Under the pieces are notes generated by a model, which did no database searches, was not told where the DNA came from, and saw only the letters and a program-made list of their open reading frames with translations. A program made the translations under genes and the position numbers. DNA of 64,000 nt, taken from positions 4,055,736 through 4,119,735 of the forward strand of contig NZ_CP024081.1 of assembly GCF_003033885.1 (NCBI RefSeq), read 5' to 3'. This stretch comes from Pseudomonas rhizophila. GTDB lineage: Bacteria > Pseudomonadota > Gammaproteobacteria > Pseudomonadales > Pseudomonadaceae. Below are positions 61,143-64,000 of this stretch, piece by piece (the first letter of the stretch is position 1; each line of letters begins with the position of its first letter).

Positions 61143-62168
61143 ATGGTGTTGAAGAAAAGTGCAGCCGCAATTTTTTTTGCAGGTCTGCTGAGCGTTACCA
61201 GCCAGGCATCGATGGCGGCCGAAAGCATCAACTTCGTCAGTTGGGGCGGCAGCACCCAGGACGCCCAGAAGCAGGCTTGGGCCGCCCCGTTCAGCAAGGC
61301 CAGCGGCATCACCGTGGTCCAGGATGGTCCGACCGACTACGGCAAACTCAAGGCCATGGTCGAAAGCGGTAACGTGCAGTGGGACGTGGTAGATGTCGAA
61401 GCTGACTTCGCCTTGCGCGCCGCCGCTGAGGGTTTGCTCGAACCCCTGGACTTCTCGGTCATCGAACGCGACAAGATCGATCCACGCTTCGTGTCCGATC
61501 ACGGCGTCGGCTCGTTCTACTTCTCGTTCGTCCTCGGCTACAACGAAGACAAGCTCGGTTCCGGTAAACCTGAGGACTGGTCCGCGCTGTTCGACACCAA
61601 GACCTACCCTGGCAAACGCGCCCTGTACAAGTGGCCAAGCCCTGGCGTGCTTGAACTGGCTCTGCTGGCCGACGGCGTTGCAGCGGACAAGCTTTACCCG
61701 CTGGACCTGGACCGCGCCTTCAAAAAACTCGACACCATCAAAAAAGACATCGTCTGGTGGGGCGGCGGTGCCCAGTCCCAGCAACTGCTTGCCTCCGGCG
61801 AAGCCAGCATCGGGCAGTTCTGGAACGGCCGGATCTATGCGCTGCAGCAGGACGACGCCCCCGTCGGCGTAAGCTGGAAACAAAACCTGGTCATGGCCGA
61901 CATCCTGGTCATTCCAAAAGGCTCGAAAAACAAGGCCGCAGCCATGAAGTTCCTGGCCAACGCCAGCAGCGCCAAGGGCCAGGCGGACTTTTCCAACCTG
62001 ACCGCTTACGCGCCGGTCAACGTCGACAGCATCGCACGCCTGGATTCGGTGCTCGCTCCCAACTTGCCGACCGCCCACGCCAAGGATCAGATCACACTTG
62101 ATTACGCGTACTGGGCCAAGAACGGTCAGGACATCGCGACACGGTGGAACGAATGGCTGGTGAAATGA
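61143..62168 (+). CDS. Periplasmic substrate-binding protein of polyamine-type ABC importer
   Basis: A 341-residue protein. The signal peptide is MVLKKSAAAIFFAGLLSVTS ending ASMAAES. The mature part has INFVSWGGSTQDAQKQAWAA, DVVDVEADFALRAAAEGLLE and WWGGGAQSQQLLASGEASIG, the pattern of PotD/PotF-like binding proteins that bring in polyamines and similar amines. GAGGG precedes ATG 61143. It is the first gene of the importer. Confidence 0.9.
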   Translation: MVLKKSAAAIFFAGLLSVTSQASMAAESINFVSWGGSTQDAQKQAWAAPFSKASGITVVQDGPTDYGKLKAMVESGNVQWDVVDVEADFALRAAAEGLLEPLDFSVIERDKIDPRFVSDHGVGSFYFSFVLGYNEDKLGSGKPEDWSALFDTKTYPGKRALYKWPSPGVLELALLADGVAADKLYPLDLDRAFKKLDTIKKDIVWWGGGAQSQQLLASGEASIGQFWNGRIYALQQDDAPVGVSWKQNLVMADILVIPKGSKNKAAAMKFLANASSAKGQADFSNLTAYAPVNVDSIARLDSVLAPNLPTAHAKDQITLDYAYWAKNGQDIATRWNEWLVK

Positions 62169-63100
62169 AAATTTCGGCAACGGCAACTCCTCGCACCGGG
62201 AGCGCCCCTGGCGCTGCCGGCGCGGCAACCGCCAAGGCAGCGATGGTCGCGCAAACGCCGTCGCTGGCACAGCGCTGGCGCGGGGCCGGCAATCTGCTCC
62301 CCGCCCTGCTGTTCCTGGGCCTGTTCTTCCTGGCGCCGTTGATTGGGTTGCTGCTGCGTGGCGTGCTGGAACCGGTGCCCGGGCTGGGCAACTACGAGCA
62401 ATTGTTCGCCAATTCGGCCTATGCAAGGGTGTTGTTCAACACCTTTTCGGTAGCCGGGCTGGTGACGCTGTTCAGCCTGTTGCTGGGCTTCCCCCTGGCC
62501 TGGGCCATCACCCTGGTGCCTCGAGGCTGGGGCCGCTGGATGCTGAACATTGTCTTGCTGTCGATGTGGACCAGCCTGCTGGCCCGTACTTATTCCTGGC
62601 TGGTGCTGCTGCAAGCCTCCGGGGTGATCAACAAGACGCTGATGGCGCTGGGCATCATCGACCAACCGCTGGAGATGGTGCACAACCTCACCGGCGTGGT
62701 CATCGGCATGAGCTACATCATGATCCCATTCATTGTCCTGCCGTTACAGGCGACCATGCAGGCCATCGACCCGATGATCCTGCAAGCCGGCTCCATCTGC
62801 GGCGCTAGCCCGTGGACCAACTTCTTCCGGGTGTTCCTGCCGCTGTGCCGGCCGGGTCTGTTCTCCGGCGGGTTGATGGTGTTCGTGATGTCGCTCGGTT
62901 ACTACGTGACCCCGGCGTTGCTGGGCGGTGCGCAGAACATGATGCTGCCCGAATTCATCATCCAGCAGGTGCAGTCGTTCCTCAACTGGGGCCTGGCCAG
63001 TGCCGGCGCTGCCTTGTTGGTGGTGATCACCCTGGTGTTGTTCTACTTCTACCTGAAGCTCCAGCCGGAATCCCCGGTGGGTGCCAGCAACGCGAGGTAA
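62165..63100 (+). CDS. ABC importer permease 1 (PotB/PotH type)
   Basis: A 311-residue membrane protein. After a polar N-terminal extension come spans NLLPALLFLGLFFLAPLIGL, FSVAGLVTLFSLLLGFPLAW and others, with the ATPase-contact EAA loop seen as MQAIDPMILQAGSICGASPW then TNFFRVFLPLCRPG. It overlaps the binding-protein gene by four bases. The next permease follows by six bases. Confidence 0.93.
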   Translation: MKISATATPRTGSAPGAAGAATAKAAMVAQTPSLAQRWRGAGNLLPALLFLGLFFLAPLIGLLLRGVLEPVPGLGNYEQLFANSAYARVLFNTFSVAGLVTLFSLLLGFPLAWAITLVPRGWGRWMLNIVLLSMWTSLLARTYSWLVLLQASGVINKTLMALGIIDQPLEMVHNLTGVVIGMSYIMIPFIVLPLQATMQAIDPMILQAGSICGASPWTNFFRVFLPLCRPGLFSGGLMVFVMSLGYYVTPALLGGAQNMMLPEFIIQQVQSFLNWGLASAGAALLVVITLVLFYFYLKLQPESPVGASNAR

Positions 63101-63106
63101 GCCGTC

Positions 63107-63916
63107 ATGCTCCTGACCCCCAATGCCATGAGCCGGCGCATGCGGTTCGGTCTGTACTTCACCACTGGCCTGATTGCGCTGTTCCTGCTGTTGCCGATCG
63201 TGTTCATCGTGCTGCTGTCGTTCGGTTCGTCCCAGTGGCTGGTCTTCCCGCCACCGGGCTGGACATTGAAATGGTACGGCCAGTTTTTCTCCAATCCCGA
63301 CTGGATGAGCTCGGCATTGACCAGCCTCAAGGTCGCGGTACTGACCACCGTCTGCGCTGTCGCCCTGGGCCTGCCGACCGCATTTGCCCTTGTACGTGGA
63401 CGCTTCCCCGGCCGGGAAATGCTCTACGGCCTGTTCACCCTGCCGATGATCGTGCCACTGGTGATCATCGCAGTGGCGGTGTACGCGCTGTTTCTCAAAC
63501 TCGGCTACACCGGCACGATGTTCGCGTTCGTGGTCAGCCACGTCATCGTCGCGCTGCCGTTCACCATCATTTCGATCATCAATTCGTTGAAGCTGTTCGA
63601 CCAGTCCATTGAGGACGCTGCGGTGATCTGCGGCGCCTCACGCCTGCAAGCGGTGTTCAAGGTGACCTTCCCGGCGATCCGCCCAGGCATGGTCGCCGGT
63701 GCCCTGTTCGCGTTCCTGGTGTCGTGGGACGAGGTGGTGCTGAGCGTCATGATGGCCAGCCCGACCTTGCAAACCCTGCCAGTAAAGATGTGGACCACCC
63801 TGCGCCAGGACCTGACGCCTGTGATCGCCGTCGCTTCGACGCTGCTGATCGGCCTCTCGGTTTTGGTGATGGGGATCGCCGCCGCCCTGCGCCGGCGCAA
63901 TGAAATCAGCGCCTGA
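63107..63916 (+). CDS. ABC importer permease 2 (PotC/PotI type)
   Basis: A 269-residue membrane protein with spans YFTTGLIALFLLLPIVFIVL, LKVAVLTTVCAVALGLPTAF and YGLFTLPMIVPLVIIAVAVY. The EAA loop reads QSIEDAAVICGASRLQAVFK then VTFPAIRPG. It pairs with permease 1 to form the channel. The ATPase gene starts 17 bases after its stop. Confidence 0.93.
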   Translation: MLLTPNAMSRRMRFGLYFTTGLIALFLLLPIVFIVLLSFGSSQWLVFPPPGWTLKWYGQFFSNPDWMSSALTSLKVAVLTTVCAVALGLPTAFALVRGRFPGREMLYGLFTLPMIVPLVIIAVAVYALFLKLGYTGTMFAFVVSHVIVALPFTIISIINSLKLFDQSIEDAAVICGASRLQAVFKVTFPAIRPGMVAGALFAFLVSWDEVVLSVMMASPTLQTLPVKMWTTLRQDLTPVIAVASTLLIGLSVLVMGIAAALRRRNEISA

Positions 63917-63933
63917 GCGCCTAGGAGAACACG

Positions 63934-64000
63934 ATGAGTGCCGTCAAAGACCCCGCACAACAGAACAACAAGACTCTGGTCAGCCTGCGCAACCTGAACA
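63934..64000 (+). CDS. ABC importer ATP-binding protein, start only
   Basis: Only 22 codons are in the window (MSAVKDPAQQNNKTLVSLRN then LN). AGGAG lies before the ATG. Its place after two permeases and the start of an N-terminal VSLRNLN strand fit the PotA/PotG-type ATPase. Walker motifs lie beyond the edge. Confidence 0.78.
   Translation, partial: MSAVKDPAQQNNKTLVSLRNLN

Noticed and set aside
60849..62426. 525-residue minus-strand frame opposite the binding-protein gene
   Set aside because: Crosses the REPIN and operators and mirrors a gene with signal peptide and ribosome site.

Overview
The window is chromosomal DNA of a Pseudomonas of the fluorescens type. It carries a complete muxABC-opmB multidrug efflux operon and typical Pseudomonas inverted repeats built around TGTGGGAGC and TGTGGCGAG. 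About half of it is a lambda-like prophage whose left end lies outside the window. All calls come from reading the sequence; no database search was possible.

Prophage, 1 to about 32,420. The layout follows lambda. A cI-type S24 repressor and a cro face each other around three operators (13305-13366). The rightward early and late operon runs on the minus strand: cro, two small genes, a Rha/ANT antirepressor, an O-like replication protein with iteron-like repeats inside the gene, a partner in the P position, ninB, ninG, a candidate late regulator, a 380-base late leader with an intrinsic terminator, two holin-like membrane proteins, a phage metallopeptidase, an HNH homing endonuclease, TerS, TerL, portal, head morphogenesis and scaffold (cut by the window edge). 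The leftward early operon runs on the plus strand from a pL-like promoter (15756-15784): small genes, a long structured non-coding stretch, a coiled-coil protein, RecT, a YqaJ exonuclease, a DUF2303 protein, a cytosine methyltransferase with C-terminal repeats, a run of small cargo genes, a DUF4224 protein and a tyrosine integrase ending next to tRNA-Leu. Two genes behind cI occupy the place of lambda rexAB and are candidate exclusion genes. A DUF1654 gene has a near-consensus SOS box. Several minus-strand morons interrupt the plus-strand operon.

Junction, 32,345 to 32,790. Two direct repeats, tRNA-Leu(UAA) with its own promoter and terminator, and tRNA-Cys(GCA) mark the integration locus.

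Chromosome, 33,160 to 53,290. This part holds a TSUP transporter, NudC, a dienoyl-CoA isomerase-like crotonase, the muxABC-opmB operon, tpx, a DUF3313 lipoprotein, a pair of secreted or surface proteins of unknown role (one possibly halovibrin-like), a deleted GNAT remnant, and an operon of circularly permuted ATP-grasp, alpha-E and transglutaminase-like proteins.

Catabolic cluster, 53,910 to the right edge. It contains a DUF1185 protein, an alpha/beta hydrolase, an aldehyde dehydrogenase, a flavin reductase, a carboxymuconolactone decarboxylase-like protein, a GntR/FCD regulator, a Nudix hydrolase, a divergent DUF1330 gene, a second ribB-like gene and a polyamine-type ABC importer. Three promoter regions share a TGGTATACCA-type palindrome that fits a GntR/FadR operator, so this looks like one regulon for uptake and flavin-dependent breakdown of an unidentified, probably nitrogenous, compound.
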